Assembly (NCBI GenBank): GCA_011055475.1
Contig: DSDH01000383.1
Location: 1 to 5,726 of the forward strand
Source of the DNA: Phycisphaerales bacterium
GTDB taxonomy: Bacteria; Planctomycetota; Phycisphaerae; Sedimentisphaerales; Anaerohalosphaeraceae
Length of the DNA stretch: 5,726 bases
Direction of reading: 5' to 3'
Below the pieces are notes generated by a model that had not been told where the DNA came from, searched no databases, and saw nothing but the letters and a program-made list of their open reading frames with translations. The translations under genes were made by a program, and so were the position numbers. This document shows, one piece after another, positions 4,731 through 5,726 of this stretch (position 1 is its first letter; each line of letters begins with the position of its first letter).

Positions 4731-5552
4731 TCAGCGGGCGTGCGGGCCGGGCCAGATCAGCGTGTTAAAGAGGATTTGTAGATAGGCGGGGTGTTGAAAA
4801 TCCTCCGCCTTGTGGCCCGGCTGGTAATAGAAGACCCACCCGGCCCCGGCGGGCTTGAGCCATCCGGCCCGGTCCTGCATGAACGTCCGCCCGGTCTGGG
4901 GATCGGTGCAGCGGAAACCGAACAAGACCGTTTTGGTGCGGCCGTCGCTGAAGTGTTGGTTGAGAAAGACCTCTGTATCGGGCAGGTCGAATGCCGGAAA
5001 GGTCGCCTCGACGGCCGGCTGATCCGAGCTCAGGTACGCCGCCGGTCGATCGTAGGGCACGTTGTGCGTCGTGATGAAGTGGCCCGGGGCCAGGTTGACC
5101 ACAGTGTGGGTGGTATTGTGAATCACCCGCCAGGCCCCGGCGGGCGCATCGACCGGGAGAATCCGGATGCCGGTCAGGTCCAGCCAATCCGGATTGTTGC
5201 GACGGGCCGAGGCGATCCCGTGGTGCAGGATGACCAGTCGGCCGCCCTGCTTGGCGTACTCGATCAGGGCGTGTTCGGTCTGGCGATCCATCGCGCCATG
5301 GATGTACATAAACACGGCGTGGTGGCCCGCCAGGACCGGGGGCATTTCCGCCGGCGTGACGATCCGGTACTCGAATCGGCCCCGTGGAGCGAGCGCTTCG
5401 GCCAGGACACGCACGGGGCCCTGCTCATCGGCAACAAGGAGAACCAAGCCAGCGTACTCCGATCTTGTTATAGGGGTATCCCCCTGCTGCCGAGGGGTCG
5501 CCGCCGCCAACAGGGCCACGGACACCGCCCAATACAGAACCTGCGCTTTCAT
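4731..5552 (-). CDS. Secreted ThuA-like domain protein
   Basis: This complete 273-residue protein starts with a signal peptide (MKAQVLYWAVSVALLAAA, residues 1-18), so it is probably exported. The rest matches the ThuA-like fold, related to class I glutamine amidotransferases. It shows an early hydrophobic strand (LVLLVAD, 36-42), FMYIHGAMD (81-89), a central GGRLVILHHGIAS (103-115) at the nucleophile-elbow position but without the amidotransferase cysteine, and the family's C-terminal signature GWVFYYQPGHKAEDFQHPAYLQILFNTLIW (238-267). ThuA was named from trehalose/maltitol utilisation in Sinorhizobium; the reaction of most members is unknown. AAGGAAG just upstream supports the ATG at 5552. 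That ATG overlaps the AraC stop codon as ATGA, so the two are translationally coupled. A role in carbohydrate metabolism outside the cytoplasm is inference. Confidence 0.88.
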   Translation of the reverse strand: MKAQVLYWAVSVALLAAATPRQQGDTPITRSEYAGLVLLVADEQGPVRVLAEALAPRGRFEYRIVTPAEMPPVLAGHHAVFMYIHGAMDRQTEHALIEYAKQGGRLVILHHGIASARRNNPDWLDLTGIRILPVDAPAGAWRVIHNTTHTVVNLAPGHFITTHNVPYDRPAAYLSSDQPAVEATFPAFDLPDTEVFLNQHFSDGRTKTVLFGFRCTDPQTGRTFMQDRAGWLKPAGAGWVFYYQPGHKAEDFQHPAYLQILFNTLIWPGPHAR

Positions 5553-5726
5553 TTTCTTCCTTTCGGTGCGGTGGGTTTGTTCCGTCGAGCCGCGGCGCGG
5601 TACTGACCGGGCGACACGCCCAGCCGCTTCTTGAACACACGTCCGAAGTAGGCCGTGGAGCGGAAGCCGACCAGTTCAGCGACCTGCCGCAGTTCCAGAT
5701 CGGTCGTCTCCAGCAGCCGGCGGGCA
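5549..5726 (-). CDS. AraC/XylS-family transcriptional regulator, C-terminal HTH (partial)
   Basis: Only the last 58 residues are inside the window; the N-terminal sensor part lies beyond the right edge. The sequence shows the AraC signature: ARRLLETTDLELRQVAELVGF, then STAYFGRVFKKRLGVSP and GQYRAAARR, i.e. the second helix-turn-helix with the conserved GF, YF..VFK and G.SP..YR positions. The basic tail (RRNKPTAPKGRK) ends at a TGA that overlaps the ThuA ATG by four bases. Such regulators usually control nearby sugar-utilisation genes. Here it is co-transcribed with the ThuA-like gene, so self-contained control of a sugar-related operon is plausible. The ligand cannot be judged. Confidence 0.93.
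   Translation of the reverse strand, partial: ARRLLETTDLELRQVAELVGFRSTAYFGRVFKKRLGVSPGQYRAAARRNKPTAPKGRK

Noticed and set aside
4791..5606. 271-codon plus-strand frame opposite the ThuA gene
   Set aside because: Shadow of a well-supported ThuA-like gene; it has no motifs and would run through the ATGA junction with the AraC gene.

Overview
The window is 5.7 kb of GC-rich bacterial DNA with long, strongly codon-biased genes. No rRNA, tRNA, CRISPR array, integrase or transposase gene is visible. The gene set fits an environmental bacterium, possibly of the Planctomycetota: a queuosine-mannosyltransferase-like protein, an orphan NarL-type regulator, enolase, an FtsB-like coiled-coil protein, and a secreted ThuA-like protein with an AraC regulator. 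That lineage is inferred from general gene style, not from a diagnostic marker.

Layout, left to right. (a) 1-597, minus: the N-terminal half of a glycosyltransferase of the GTDC1/QTMAN (tRNA-queuosine mannosyltransferase, DUF3524) family, cut by the window edge. (b) 598-1128: 530 bases without a convincing gene. It holds two strong hairpins, one weak small ORF with a good ribosome binding site, and an AT-rich patch with a perfect 7-5-7 dyad that looks like an operator. (c) 1129-1797, minus: a complete NarL/FixJ-type response regulator with its own near-consensus promoter at 1874-1901. (d) 1798-2173: a divergent intergenic region carrying that promoter and the opposite-facing enolase promoter. 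(e) 2174-3463, plus: complete enolase with all catalytic residues. (f) 3460-3636: a dense composite of nested palindromes bounded by inverted repeats (REP/MITE-like). It begins at the enolase stop codon and ends in a likely intrinsic terminator. (g) 3720-4238, plus: a 172-residue membrane protein with a coiled coil just outside its first membrane segment. It resembles FtsB/DivIC but has a second membrane segment. (h) 4239-4730: no protein gene. A consensus promoter (TTGTCG-17-TATAAT) and a strong terminator delimit a structured, apparently free-standing RNA of about 250 nt. It carries two CU-rich motifs resembling the anti-Shine-Dalgarno sequence. (i) 4731-5552, minus: a secreted ThuA-like protein, translationally coupled (ATGA overlap) to (j) 5549-5726, minus: the C-terminal HTH of an AraC/XylS-family regulator, cut by the window edge.

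The genes do not form one pathway. Enolase is a housekeeping glycolytic gene, and the eno then ftsB-like order echoes the eno-ftsB order seen in many bacteria. The AraC-ThuA pair looks like the end of a sugar-utilisation operon. The most promising undescribed item is the candidate structured RNA at 4351-4602. Next come the palindromic element fused to the enolase stop and the structured region ahead of the QTMAN homologue.
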